Source: Oerskovia paurometabola | Lineage (GTDB): Bacteria; Actinomycetota; Actinomycetes; Actinomycetales; Cellulomonadaceae | DNA length: 64,000 nt | Assembly (NCBI RefSeq): GCF_016907365.1 | Contig: NZ_JAFBBV010000001.1 | Location: 1,178,001-1,242,000, forward strand | Direction: 5' to 3' | Part shown: in pieces, positions 26,162 through 35,119 of the stretch | Layout of the letters: each line of letters opens with the position of its first letter | Numbering within the stretch: the first letter of the stretch is position 1 | Translations under genes and position numbers: made by a program | The notes under the pieces: generated by a model | Told to the model about the DNA's origin: nothing | The model's database searches: none | Seen by the model: only the letters and a program-made list of their open reading frames with translations

Positions 26162-27453
26162 CCACCCCGCCCTCGCCGCTCACCGGCGGCCAGAGCGCCG
26201 TGAGCGCCGCCCGGACCGTGCAGGCGGCCACCTGGTCCGTCTTCGCGGTGTTCTTCCTCAACGGGTTCAACTTCGCGAGCTGGGCCTCTCGCCTGCCCGC
26301 GGTCCGGGACGCGCTCGGGCTCAGCGAGGGCAGCATGGGCCTCCTGCTGCTCTTCGCCGCGATCGGGTCGCTCCTCGCGCTGCCGCTCGCGGGCATGGTC
26401 GTGCAACGGATCGGCGCGTCGCGCGCCGTCCTGTTCTTCGCCACCGTCAACGTCGCCGGTCTCGTCGTCGCCGTCACCGGGGTGTCCCAGGGCTCGGTCG
26501 ACGTCGTGCGAGTCGGCCTGTTCCTGTTCGGGATCGGGACCGGCGTCTGGGACGCCGCCATGAACATCGAGGGTGCAGCGGTCGAGCAGCGACTCGGCAA
26601 GGCGATCATGCCCCGCTTCCACGCAGGCTTCTCGTTCGGCACCATGGCGGGAGCCGGCGTCGGCGCCCTGGCCGCGCTGGCGGCCGTGCCCGTCCAGTGG
26701 CACCTCGCGGTCGCGCTCGCGCTCAGCCTCCTGGGCGTCGTCTGGTGCGTGCGGTCCTTCCTCCCTGCGGGCGACGTCCACGCGACGCCGTCCGGCTCCG
26801 GGCGCGACGCCGCCGCCGGTGAGGACCCGGCGACCGCCGTCCACTCGTCGAACGGGGCGCGCAGCGCCCTCGCGGCCTGGCGCGAGCCGCGGACCCTGCT
26901 GATCGGCCTCGTCGTCCTGGCGGCAGCCCTGACCGAGGGCGCCGCCAACGACTGGGTCGGGCTCGCGGTCGTCGACGGCTTCGGCACGTCGGACGCGATG
27001 GGCGCCGTGGGGCTCGGGATCTTCCTGACCGCCATGACGGGCATGCGACTGCTCGGCACGGGCCTGCTCGACCGCTTCGGGCGTGTGGCCGTGCTGCGCA
27101 TCTCCGCGGGCCTCGCGTTCGTGGGACTGCTCGTGTTCACGCTCGTGCCCAACCTGTGGGTCGCGCTCGTCGGCGTGGTCCTGTGGGGCATGGGCGCGGC
27201 GCTCGGCTTCCCCGTGGGGATGAGCGCGGCCTCGGACGACCCCGCGCACGCCGCCGTCCGGGTCAGCGTCGTCTCGACGATCGGCTACTCGGCCTTCTTC
27301 GTCGGGCCCCCGCTCATCGGCTTCCTCGCCGAGCACATCGGGGGCTACCGCCCGGCGCTCCTCGTCATCGCGGTGCCGCTCGTGATCGGTCTGCTCGTGG
27401 TCAACGCGGCCAAGCCGCTGCCCACGGCCGCGGGGGGTGCGAAGGGTCGGTGA
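26158..27453 (+). CDS. MFS transporter, paralogue of the upstream gene
   Basis: A 431-residue transporter with about twelve helices. It resembles the upstream protein along its length: FFLNGFNFASWASRLPAVRD matches FLLNGITMSSWLARIPSVRD, and AAWREPRTLLIGL matches SAWREPRTLLIGL. The pair arose by tandem duplication. It ends close to the last helix, without the long tail of its neighbour. It is co-transcribed with the first gene and so also under the LacI regulator. Two half-similar carriers may act as a pair or differ in substrate. Confidence 0.88.
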   Translation: MTTPPSPLTGGQSAVSAARTVQAATWSVFAVFFLNGFNFASWASRLPAVRDALGLSEGSMGLLLLFAAIGSLLALPLAGMVVQRIGASRAVLFFATVNVAGLVVAVTGVSQGSVDVVRVGLFLFGIGTGVWDAAMNIEGAAVEQRLGKAIMPRFHAGFSFGTMAGAGVGALAALAAVPVQWHLAVALALSLLGVVWCVRSFLPAGDVHATPSGSGRDAAAGEDPATAVHSSNGARSALAAWREPRTLLIGLVVLAAALTEGAANDWVGLAVVDGFGTSDAMGAVGLGIFLTAMTGMRLLGTGLLDRFGRVAVLRISAGLAFVGLLVFTLVPNLWVALVGVVLWGMGAALGFPVGMSAASDDPAHAAVRVSVVSTIGYSAFFVGPPLIGFLAEHIGGYRPALLVIAVPLVIGLLVVNAAKPLPTAAGGAKGR

Positions 27454-27631
27454 CCCCCATGAGGAGCGCGCGCCGGTACGAGATGTCTGCCATCTGATCG
27501 GCCGCAGGCTCGCCCGTGGGCACAAGACCAGTACGAGCGTGTCATACGGATATCATGTGGGATCCGCCACCATGACCCCCGTCTCGATCGGTGTGCAGCG
27601 CACTTCATCGAACCCAGAACATCGAGGTCAC

Positions 27632-29263
27632 ATGCCGCTCAACACCGCCGCTGTCGCGGCACATCTACGTGCGGATGCGCGTTCTGTCGGACGGGCCGGC
27701 GGGATGCCGTCGATCACCAAGGTACGCCGACTCGCCGAACCGCCCACCAGGACGCTGGACCCGGACGAGCTCTTCCTGATCGGGCTCTACGACGGCCTCC
27801 TGGGCCGTGAGCCGGACGGCGAGGGCTTCTCCACCAACCTCTCGGCGTTGCGGCAGGGACTGCCTCGTATGGCGATGTACGAGGCGATGAACGTGTCGGA
27901 CGAGGCCATGAAGCACAGAGGGACGCAGGACCGTGTCCCGCCGACTGACTCCGCACTCGACGCCTTCGTCCTGCGCGGGCTCCACCTGGTCACGCTCGGT
28001 GTGCCGTCGGCCCCTGAACAGCTGAGCGCAGAGGTCGCCCGCTGGCGGTCGGGCGTCCCTCTCGGGGTCATCGCCTATGAGATGGCGCCCTCTGGTGCTC
28101 GTCCGTGGGAGCTCCTGCTGGTGGACGAGCTGCTGCGCGGGACTCCTGCCGAGAACGACGCGGCCGCCGTCGACCGTGCCCTCGTGCGCCTCAACCATCG
28201 AGAGGCGCCCGAGTCGATCCTCGCCTCGCTCGTCCCGGGTCGGGGACCGGTAGCGAGGGCGCGCCGTCACCGCCGGGCCCGCCGTGCCGAGATGTACGCG
28301 ACGTTCGCCCTGCTCCAGGCGGCTCAGAACGCACGAGTCGAGGGCACATCTCGCCCGGTGCCAGGGGACGACGACCCGGTCGTCCGTCTCGGGGAGCTCG
28401 CCTCCCGGCAGGATCGCAGACTTGGCTCCATCGAGACGACGCTCGCGAAGATCGGGCAGGACACCGCGGCCGCCGCCACCTGGCGCGACGAGGTGTCGGT
28501 CGTCGAGGTCGACGGACTGCTCTTCGGGGTCCCGGCGCGCGAGTGGCGCCTCGCGGCCTACCTCGAGCACCGCGGCCACCCCGAGCCTGGTCTCGCCGCC
28601 ATCCTGACGACGTACCTCAAGCCGGGTGGCCGATTCATCGACGTCGGAGCGAACATCGGGCTCTACACCGTCGCCGCGGCAGCCGTCGTGGGGCCGACAG
28701 GTTCCGTCGTGGCCGTCGAGCCGACGCCGACGACCGTCGAGATGCTGCGGGAGAACGTGCAGCTCAACGGGTTCCTCGAGTCGGACATCGTCCGGGTCGT
28801 CGAGGGAGCCGCCGGCGCACGTCGGGGCCGGGCGAAGCTGGCCGTCTACGCGCACGACTCGGGCCACAACACCCTGTACGCCAAGGACGCGCGAGACGCC
28901 TCCGTCGAGGTGGACGTCGTCCCGCTCGACGAGGTCGTCGAGCGCGGTTCCACGGTGGACGTCGTCAAGATCGACGTCGAGGGCGGTGAGCTCGCGGTGC
29001 TTCGCGGCATGCAGCGGATCGTCGACGAGAACCCTCACATCGTCGTCTTCGCCGAGCTGGCAGACATCCACCTGCGGCGCGCCGGGACGAGCGCCCAGCG
29101 GTTCCTGGACACGGTCGTGGAGCTCGGGTGGGAATGGGACATCTTCGAGACGGTCTCGGGTGCTAGCGCGACGACCGAGACGGACGTCCCGCTCAGCGTC
29201 TTCCTCCGGCGGGCCGCTGCCAGCCCTGCCGCCTCCACCCCTGTCGATCGAGAAGCCCAGTGA
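27632..29263 (+). CDS. FkbM-family methyltransferase with N-terminal DUF4214-like region
   Basis: A 543-residue protein from ATG 27632 with GAGG upstream. Residues 48-95 (FLIGLYDGLLGREPDGEGF) match the DUF4214 pattern LYxxLLGRxPDxxG, also found in the wall proteins at 53027 and 54948. A second, weaker unit follows (about 110-150). An Arg-rich region and a helix lead to an FkbM SAM-dependent methyltransferase (about 330-530): FIDVGANIGLYT, AVEPTPTTVEMLRENV, VVKIDVEGGE. FkbM enzymes O-methylate sugars or lipids. The stop overlaps the first of three GT4 genes, so it probably methylates the glycan they build. Confidence 0.85.
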   Translation: MPLNTAAVAAHLRADARSVGRAGGMPSITKVRRLAEPPTRTLDPDELFLIGLYDGLLGREPDGEGFSTNLSALRQGLPRMAMYEAMNVSDEAMKHRGTQDRVPPTDSALDAFVLRGLHLVTLGVPSAPEQLSAEVARWRSGVPLGVIAYEMAPSGARPWELLLVDELLRGTPAENDAAAVDRALVRLNHREAPESILASLVPGRGPVARARRHRRARRAEMYATFALLQAAQNARVEGTSRPVPGDDDPVVRLGELASRQDRRLGSIETTLAKIGQDTAAAATWRDEVSVVEVDGLLFGVPAREWRLAAYLEHRGHPEPGLAAILTTYLKPGGRFIDVGANIGLYTVAAAAVVGPTGSVVAVEPTPTTVEMLRENVQLNGFLESDIVRVVEGAAGARRGRAKLAVYAHDSGHNTLYAKDARDASVEVDVVPLDEVVERGSTVDVVKIDVEGGELAVLRGMQRIVDENPHIVVFAELADIHLRRAGTSAQRFLDTVVELGWEWDIFETVSGASATTETDVPLSVFLRRAAASPAASTPVDREAQ

Positions 29264-30297
29264 GAATCGTCGTCGCCACCACCTCTGTGCCGTTCGTCAG
29301 CGGCGGCGCCAGCATCATCGTCGACTGGCTCGAGCGTGCGCTCGTGGAGCGCGGCCACGAGGTCGACGTCTTCACGCTGCCGTTCCGAGCGCATCCACCC
29401 ACGATGACCACCCAGATGGTGGGTCTGAGGTCGCTCGACTTCAGCGACCGGTGCGACCGCCTCATCGCAGTGCGGACACCGAGCCACCTGGTGCAGCACC
29501 CACGCAAGAGCGTCTGGTTCCTTCACCACCATCGGCCGGCCTACGACCTGTGGAACTCCGCGCCAGACGTTCCCCACGACGCGGACGGGCGTGAGTTCCG
29601 ACGCATGCTCTTCGCGTCCGACGAGGCCGCGCTGGCCGAGTCGAACGTGTTCTGCAACTCCGACGTCATCCGTCGGCGTCTCGCTGACTACAACGGGGTC
29701 GACGCCGAGATCCTCTACCCACCGCTCGATCCTGCCGGGGGCTATGCCATGGAGCAGGCGGAGGACACCATCGTCTACGTCTCGCGTCTCATGGACCACA
29801 AGCGCCAGCTGCTCGCGGTCCAGGCGCTGGCGACGACCCAGACTCCGGTCCGCCTCCACCTGGTGGGCGCCTTCGACGCCACCGACGACTCCTACCGCCG
29901 GTCGATCCTCGAGACGATCACCCGGTACGACCTGCAGGACAGGGTGACGCTGTCCGAGGGATGGGTCGACGAGCAGACCAAGCGGAGCATCGTGGCACGC
30001 GCGCTCGCGGTTGCGTACTTCCCGTTCGACGAGGACTCCTACGGCTACCCGTCACTCGAGGCTGCGGCGATGGGGCGCCCTGTCGTCACGACGACCGACA
30101 GCGGGGGAGTGACCGAGCTCGTCGAGGACGAGGTGAACGGCCTGGTGGTGGAACCGGACGCACTAGCTCTCGGGGCAGCGTTCGACCGACTCTGGGAGGA
30201 CCGAGCCCTGGCCGACAAGCTCGGAGCGGGTCAGGCTGCCAAGGTGGCAGCGCTGAAGATCTCCTGGGATCACGTGACGGAGAGGTTGCTGGCATGA
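29260..30297 (+). CDS. Glycosyltransferase family 4, first of three
   Basis: A 345-residue GT-B enzyme. GTG 29260 overlaps the upstream stop. The N-terminal domain begins MRIVVATTSVPFVSGGASI; the donor-site motif is YFPFDEDSYGYPSLEAAAMGRPVV with the ExxxxxxE pair of retaining GT4 enzymes. YVSRLMDHKRQLLAVQAL is the strand-helix after the linker. It shares many positions with the next gene (VWFLHHHRPAYDLW against VWLLHQFRQVYDMW), so the two are paralogues. Donor and acceptor are unknown. No membrane helix. Confidence 0.9.
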   Translation: MRIVVATTSVPFVSGGASIIVDWLERALVERGHEVDVFTLPFRAHPPTMTTQMVGLRSLDFSDRCDRLIAVRTPSHLVQHPRKSVWFLHHHRPAYDLWNSAPDVPHDADGREFRRMLFASDEAALAESNVFCNSDVIRRRLADYNGVDAEILYPPLDPAGGYAMEQAEDTIVYVSRLMDHKRQLLAVQALATTQTPVRLHLVGAFDATDDSYRRSILETITRYDLQDRVTLSEGWVDEQTKRSIVARALAVAYFPFDEDSYGYPSLEAAAMGRPVVTTTDSGGVTELVEDEVNGLVVEPDALALGAAFDRLWEDRALADKLGAGQAAKVAALKISWDHVTERLLA

Positions 30298-31331
30298 GGG
30301 TGCTCGTTGCGACGAACGGAGTCCCGTTCGTCCGTGGGGGGGCCGAGCTGTTGGCGGATGCTCTGATCCGCGAGCTGCGGACCAGAGGGCACGAGGCGGA
30401 TCTGATGCGGATCCCGTTCCGTTGGGAGTCCCCCGCAGATCTCGCCGACACGATGATCTACGCGTCGACCATCGATCTGCACGGGGTCGACCGTGTCATC
30501 GCGTTGAAGTTCCCGGCCTACCTGGTCGACCACCCGAACGTGACGGTGTGGCTGTTGCACCAGTTCCGTCAGGTGTACGACATGTGGGACACCCCGTGGA
30601 GCCCCCCGGTCGACGACCCGCAGTGGCAGAGGATCCGGGATGCTATCCACGAGGCCGACACGCGCCAGCTGCGGCGCGCACGTCGCCTCTTCACCAACGA
30701 CAACGTCACCCAGCAGCGGCTCAAGGTGCACAACGGGCTCGACGCCGCCGTCCTGCATCCGCCGCTGCCCGACGAGGGCGACATCCGTCAGGGGCAGTTC
30801 GGCGACTACATCCTGTGTCTCGGACGCGTCTCGGGAGGAAAGCGGCCTCTGCTGGCGGTCGAGGCCCTCGCGCACTCGTCGTCCGGTGTCCGCCTGGTCG
30901 TCGCGGGGCAACCCGACAGCGAGGACGTGGTCCGCGAGCTCCACGAGGCGATCGAGGAGCACGGACTGCAGGACAGGGTCACGATGCACCTCGAGTTCGT
31001 CGAGACGGAGTTCAAGCGTGACCTCCTCGCGGGGGCGTTGGGCGTCGCCTACTTCCCGATCGACGAGGACTCGTTCGGCTACGTGACGGCCGAGGCGATG
31101 ACCGCCGGCAAGCCGGTGGTCACGCTCTCCGACTCGGGCGGGATCCTGAACCTGGTGCACGACGGCCGGACGGGACTCGTCGCCGCGCCGGACCCCCGTT
31201 CGATCGCCACTGCGTTCGATCGCCTGTTCACCGACCGTCCGGCGACGGAGAAGATGGGTGCGAGCGCGGAAGAAGCCGTCGCTCGACTGAACCTCTCCTG
31301 GGACCACGTCATCGAGGAGCTGCTCCGATGA
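30294..31331 (+). CDS. Glycosyltransferase family 4, second of three
   Basis: A 345-residue paralogue of the preceding enzyme, from ATG 30294 overlapping its stop. The first domain starts MRVLVATNGVPFVRGGAEL; the donor site is YFPIDEDSFGYVTAEAMTAG with both glutamates. LCLGRVSGGKRPLLAVEAL marks the second domain. The equal length and shared features suggest a duplication followed by a change in specificity. Acts in the cytosol on a lipid-linked or protein-linked acceptor, by inference. Confidence 0.9.
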   Translation: MRVLVATNGVPFVRGGAELLADALIRELRTRGHEADLMRIPFRWESPADLADTMIYASTIDLHGVDRVIALKFPAYLVDHPNVTVWLLHQFRQVYDMWDTPWSPPVDDPQWQRIRDAIHEADTRQLRRARRLFTNDNVTQQRLKVHNGLDAAVLHPPLPDEGDIRQGQFGDYILCLGRVSGGKRPLLAVEALAHSSSGVRLVVAGQPDSEDVVRELHEAIEEHGLQDRVTMHLEFVETEFKRDLLAGALGVAYFPIDEDSFGYVTAEAMTAGKPVVTLSDSGGILNLVHDGRTGLVAAPDPRSIATAFDRLFTDRPATEKMGASAEEAVARLNLSWDHVIEELLR

Positions 31332-32662
31332 GGATCGCTTGGTGTACCCCGTTCTCCGAGCAGAGCGCGATCGGTCGTGTCAGTGCGATCGTCGCCGAGG
31401 AGCTCGTCCGCCGTCCGGAGGTCCAGATCGACATCTGGCAGCCCGTGGAGTCGACCGGTCGGGTGTGGTCGGGCGAGACCTACACGATCGATCTCGAGGA
31501 CCTGAGCCCTCTGCTCGAGTACGACGCCGTCGTCTACCACCTCGGGAACTACGCGCCGAACCACCTGGACATCTGGAAGGCATCGGAGCAGGTGCCGGGG
31601 ATCGTCGTGCTCCACGACATCTCGCTGGGTGGCCTCTTCCACCAGTACCTCCTGGACAGGGGGGACTACAGCGACGAGATCGGTCGCTGGTACGGCCACG
31701 GTGTGGAGAACCTCGCGCGACGGGTGCTGGGGGGCTCGGGGGAGACACCGCCCTGGGAGCTCGACGGCGGGGCCGCGTTCTCGTTCCTCGGCCTGGCTGC
31801 CAGGAACGCACGTACCGTCGTCGTCCATTCGCAGTTCGCCGCACGAGAGGTCGAGACGTCGGTCCTGGCCGACGTCGTGGTGGTCGGGCTACCGGTCGAG
31901 GGGGCCGAGCCCGAGGACGACATCGCCGCGGCGCTCCCTGCGTTGATCCCGGAGGGCATACCCCTCGTCCTCCAGGCAGGGATCATGAACCCCAACAAGC
32001 GGATCGACGTCGTCGTCGAGGCGTTCGCCGACGTGGTGAGCCGACGACGAGCCCACCTCGTCGTCGCGGGCCGGGCCGGCGGACTCTCGAGCTCGGACGT
32101 CGAGAACCTGCTGGCCGCCCAGGGAATCGTCGACGCCACCGTGCTCGACGACCCCTCGGACGCCATGCTTGCCAAGCTGAGGGCCAACGCGGCGGTGGCC
32201 GTGGTGCTCCGCGAGCCCTGCCTCGAAGGAGCGTCGTACGCCCTGCTCGAGAGCCTCGTCGCCGGTGTGCCGGTCGTGACGGTGGACGACGGCAGCTACG
32301 CAGAGGTGCACGGGACGTTCATCCAGCACGTCCCGACGCCCCCGCGCGCACAGTCCGTCTCCGACGCGATCGTGCGCAGCCTGGACGACGCCGGGCAGGA
32401 GGTCAGGGAGTCGGCGCAGTCGTTCGTGGCGCAGGGCCACACGGCGCGCGACTATGCGGACGGGATCATCGAGGTCGTCCGTCGCGATCGCGGCGTCGGT
32501 CCGCGGCTCCAGCTGCTCGACGAGCTGACGCTCAGGCTGCGGCGCATGGGACTGTCGGAGAACGACGACGCGGTCCGTCGCACGGCGGAGCGCGTCGAGT
32601 TCCTGTACTCACGCACGCCGCGGATCCTGGGCGAGGACGTGGCACCTGCCCTCAGCGTGTAG
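31328..32662 (+). CDS. Glycosyltransferase family 4, third of three
   Basis: A 444-residue GT-B enzyme, ATG 31328 overlapping the previous stop. MRIAWCTPFSEQSAIGR opens the acceptor domain; VLQAGIMNPNKRIDVVVEAF and ASYALLESLVAGVPVV mark the donor domain. A C-terminal extension of about 60 residues (LQLLDELTLRLRRMGL) is helical. It differs clearly from the other two transferases. End of the four-gene FkbM-GT4 unit, followed by a strong hairpin. Confidence 0.88.
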   Translation: MRIAWCTPFSEQSAIGRVSAIVAEELVRRPEVQIDIWQPVESTGRVWSGETYTIDLEDLSPLLEYDAVVYHLGNYAPNHLDIWKASEQVPGIVVLHDISLGGLFHQYLLDRGDYSDEIGRWYGHGVENLARRVLGGSGETPPWELDGGAAFSFLGLAARNARTVVVHSQFAAREVETSVLADVVVVGLPVEGAEPEDDIAAALPALIPEGIPLVLQAGIMNPNKRIDVVVEAFADVVSRRRAHLVVAGRAGGLSSSDVENLLAAQGIVDATVLDDPSDAMLAKLRANAAVAVVLREPCLEGASYALLESLVAGVPVVTVDDGSYAEVHGTFIQHVPTPPRAQSVSDAIVRSLDDAGQEVRESAQSFVAQGHTARDYADGIIEVVRRDRGVGPRLQLLDELTLRLRRMGLSENDDAVRRTAERVEFLYSRTPRILGEDVAPALSV

Positions 32663-32712
32663 TCACCGCTCGGATGCGGTTGGTTCGCGGAACTGCAACC
32701 CGCGCGAACCGA

Positions 32713-32754
32713 CGTCGCCATCTGATGCCTCGTGGTAGGCATCAGATGGCGACG
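32713..32754. terminator. Bidirectional terminator with 17-bp perfect stem
   Basis: Bases 32713-32729 pair with 32738-32754 without mismatch around the loop TCGTGGTA. It lies between convergent genes, 51 bases after the GT4 stop and 23 before the WxcM-like stop. Confidence 0.88.
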
Positions 32755-32776
32755 GGTAGATCACGCGCTCAGGACG

Positions 32777-33736
32777 TCACCGTCCAGTCGACCCGCTGAC
32801 GGTGGAACCCTCGCGTCGGGTAGCGGGTGCCAGCTCGGTCAAGAACTCCTCGTAGCTGCGGATGTAGTCCGCGTTGTCATACGGCTGTGAGGCAAAGACT
32901 CCGAGGACCGAGTCTGGCGAATACCTATACTGCGTGCCCCACGTCATCGGAGGCATGTAGAGTCCGACACCCGGCTGGTCCAGCCGGACCTGCTCGCGCG
33001 TCATTCCGTCATCGACGATGCAGGTGACCGCGCCGCGCAGACAAACGAGGACCTGCTCGCACCGTCTGTGGGCGTGCTCCCCTCTGACGTCGGTGGACGG
33101 CACGTCGAACACGGCGAAGAAGCGCGCAGGAACGAACGGCAGGTCGGCTCCGAGCTCGACCGCTGCCAGGGATCCACGCATGTCGCTAGCGACCTTCAGT
33201 GGGATCAGACGGGCACCCGCAGACAGCCTTCCCGGGGCGGACACCGGGGTGTCGGTGGCTTCGATGGTCGTCGCGTCTGCGTAGCCGACGATCCGGGCAG
33301 GATTGCCCACCACCACGGCGTTTGCTGGAACGTTCTTCGTGACGACGGAACCTGCTCCGACCATGGCATTCCGCCCGATGCGGACGCCAGGAAGAACGAC
33401 GGACCCTGCCCCCAATGACGCGCCGTCGTCGACGCGTGTGACGGAGAACTCCTGCGGGTACCGCTTGCTTCGCGGGAACCTGTCGTTCGTAAAGCTGACG
33501 TTCGGGCCGACGAACACGTCGTTCCCCAGCCGGATACCGTCCCAGAGCTGGACCCCGCTCTTGAGCGTCACACGGTCGCCGACGACGACGTCGTTCTCGA
33601 TGAACACGTGGTCGCAGACGTTGACGTCCTTGCCGATCCTTGCCCCCGGAAGGACATGGGCAAAGGCCCAGATGCGTGTGCCGTCGCCGATGTTCTCGGA
33701 CTCGCAGATGCCGGCAGGGTGGACGTGATAGTTCAT
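32777..33736 (-). CDS. WxcM-like bifunctional sugar N-acyltransferase/3,4-ketoisomerase
   Basis: A 319-residue fusion. Residues 1-150 are a left-handed beta-helix acyltransferase (GARIGKDVNVCDHVFIEND, LPGVRIGRNAMVGAGSVV). Residues 180-310 are a cupin ketoisomerase of the FdtA/QdtA group: VRGEHAHRRCEQVLVCLRG contains the catalytic His region, and PPMTWGTQYRYSPDS and YDNADYIRSYEEF are family hallmarks. FdtA-type enzymes turn dTDP-4-keto-6-deoxyglucose into the 3-keto sugar; the aminotransferase at 35106 and this acyltransferase would complete a dTDP-3-acylamino-3,6-dideoxyhexose. The same fusion is known as WxcM in Xanthomonas. It overlaps the GtrA gene by ATGA. Confidence 0.9.
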   Translation of the reverse strand: MNYHVHPAGICESENIGDGTRIWAFAHVLPGARIGKDVNVCDHVFIENDVVVGDRVTLKSGVQLWDGIRLGNDVFVGPNVSFTNDRFPRSKRYPQEFSVTRVDDGASLGAGSVVLPGVRIGRNAMVGAGSVVTKNVPANAVVVGNPARIVGYADATTIEATDTPVSAPGRLSAGARLIPLKVASDMRGSLAAVELGADLPFVPARFFAVFDVPSTDVRGEHAHRRCEQVLVCLRGAVTCIVDDGMTREQVRLDQPGVGLYMPPMTWGTQYRYSPDSVLGVFASQPYDNADYIRSYEEFLTELAPATRREGSTVSGSTGR

Positions 33737-34152
33737 GAGCTCTGTCCCCGGTCGCGGATGGTGTTGGTATGGACAAGGCGGGCTATCAAACGTCCGCCGA
33801 CAAACGTGAGTGGTGCGGTGACGAGGACGACGAGGGCTGAGGCGCTCGAGGGCAGTCCCGTTCGCTCGAGGAGCGTGACCACACCGAGGCCTATCAGGTA
33901 GACGACGAGGTAGCAGGCGGCGTACGCCAGCTTCCCGCCGGTGCCCAGCCGGACGCCATAGACGAACCTGCCTGCCATGAGAGTCGAGAACACCACGCCC
34001 GCCGCGAACACGACCGTGTAGGCGAGTTGCGGCGTCATCACGGTGGCCAGCAGCGCGAGCAGGACCCCGGTGCCTACCGTGTTGAGCCCGCCCACCAGGA
34101 GGAAACGGATGCCCGAGTCACGAAGGCTCCGCGGTGCGGGTACGTTGCTCAC
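33733..34152 (-). CDS. GtrA-family small membrane protein
   Basis: A 139-residue protein with four membrane helices, starting at GTG 34152 with GAGG five bases upstream and 4 bases after the GT2 stop. FLLVGGLNTVGTGVLLALL is the typical first GtrA helix. GtrA proteins are thought to flip polyprenyl-phosphate-linked sugars made by a GtrB-type GT2, which is the gene directly upstream. Together they would add a side sugar to a surface polymer outside the cell. Confidence 0.9.
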   Translation of the reverse strand: MSNVPAPRSLRDSGIRFLLVGGLNTVGTGVLLALLATVMTPQLAYTVVFAAGVVFSTLMAGRFVYGVRLGTGGKLAYAACYLVVYLIGLGVVTLLERTGLPSSASALVVLVTAPLTFVGGRLIARLVHTNTIRDRGQSS

Positions 34153-34156
34153 TACC

Positions 34157-35119
34157 TCACGTCCCGTCGAACATCTCGCGCGACATCGAGAGCGACAGAG
34201 GCCTGCCTTTGCTGTTCTCGTAGCCACGCCAGACGTAGGACCCCACGACGCCCAAACCGGCGAGGATCAGGAACGTCGTGAAGAGCATGGTGAGCATCAG
34301 GGGTGTATAGCCAACCTCATCGATCCTTCCCGTGCTCCACGAGAGGAGGACTACCAGCCCGATCGCCACGGTCGAGAGGCTGCCGACGACGCCAACCCCG
34401 GTGAGCATCCGGATGGGGATGTCCGTGAAGGAGAACACGCTGTCCAGCAAGTACTTGAACTTCTTCGTGAACGTCCAGCCGGACTTTCCGTGCATCCGGA
34501 TGAGGCGCTCGTACGGCACTTCGGTACGTCGGTACCCGACCCAGTAGAGCAGGCCGACCAGGCTCGAGTGAGCCTCGTCCAGCTCGAGCAGTCTCGCTGC
34601 CACCTCTCGCGTGCACGCGAAGACATCCACACCACCCTGCGGAATGTCGCGGTTGATGAACCGGCGGTACAAGCCCCAGAAGGTCCGTGAGAACACTGAT
34701 GACACGGCGGGGTCCAGACGCGACTGGCGCCTGCCCACGACGACGTCGTACTCGTTGCCAGCCAGTTGCGCGAAGAACTCCTTCATCAGCTCCGGCGGTT
34801 CCTGGAGGTCGGCCGCCATCACTCCGATGAACTCGCCTCGTGCGGCATCCAGTCCGGTCCTGATCGCTGGGAACGACCCGAAGTTTCGGGAGTGCACGAC
34901 GAGCTGGCTCGCGATCGACGCCGCGGGAAGGATCTTGCGGAGGACCGCCAACGAGTCGTCCGGGGAACCGTCGACGACGAACACCGCTTCCATGGCGCCG
35001 TCGAGCTCGACGGCGACGGAGGCAAGCCGTTCCACGACGTCGGGGAGAGTCGCCTCGTTCCCGTACACCGGAATGACGACGGAGTAGCGGATCTGCGGGA
35101 TCGCCTCAGAACGTTGCAA
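34157..35119 (-). CDS. GT2 polyprenyl-phosphate glycosyltransferase (GtrB/ArnC-like)
   Basis: About 320 residues. A TTG start at 35119 is used because the first strand (YSVVIPVYGNE) follows closely; GTG 35152 is an alternative that overlaps the upstream gene by 47 bases. The GT-A domain shows FVVDGSPDDSL, MAADLQEPPEL (the metal site, DLQ in place of DxD) and a Lys/Trp-rich region HGKSGWTFTKKFKYLLDS. Two C-terminal membrane helices end the protein. It would load a sugar onto undecaprenyl or decaprenyl phosphate for the GtrA protein next door. Confidence 0.87.
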   Translation of the reverse strand: MQRSEAIPQIRYSVVIPVYGNEATLPDVVERLASVAVELDGAMEAVFVVDGSPDDSLAVLRKILPAASIASQLVVHSRNFGSFPAIRTGLDAARGEFIGVMAADLQEPPELMKEFFAQLAGNEYDVVVGRRQSRLDPAVSSVFSRTFWGLYRRFINRDIPQGGVDVFACTREVAARLLELDEAHSSLVGLLYWVGYRRTEVPYERLIRMHGKSGWTFTKKFKYLLDSVFSFTDIPIRMLTGVGVVGSLSTVAIGLVVLLSWSTGRIDEVGYTPLMLTMLFTTFLILAGLGVVGSYVWRGYENSKGRPLSLSMSREMFDGT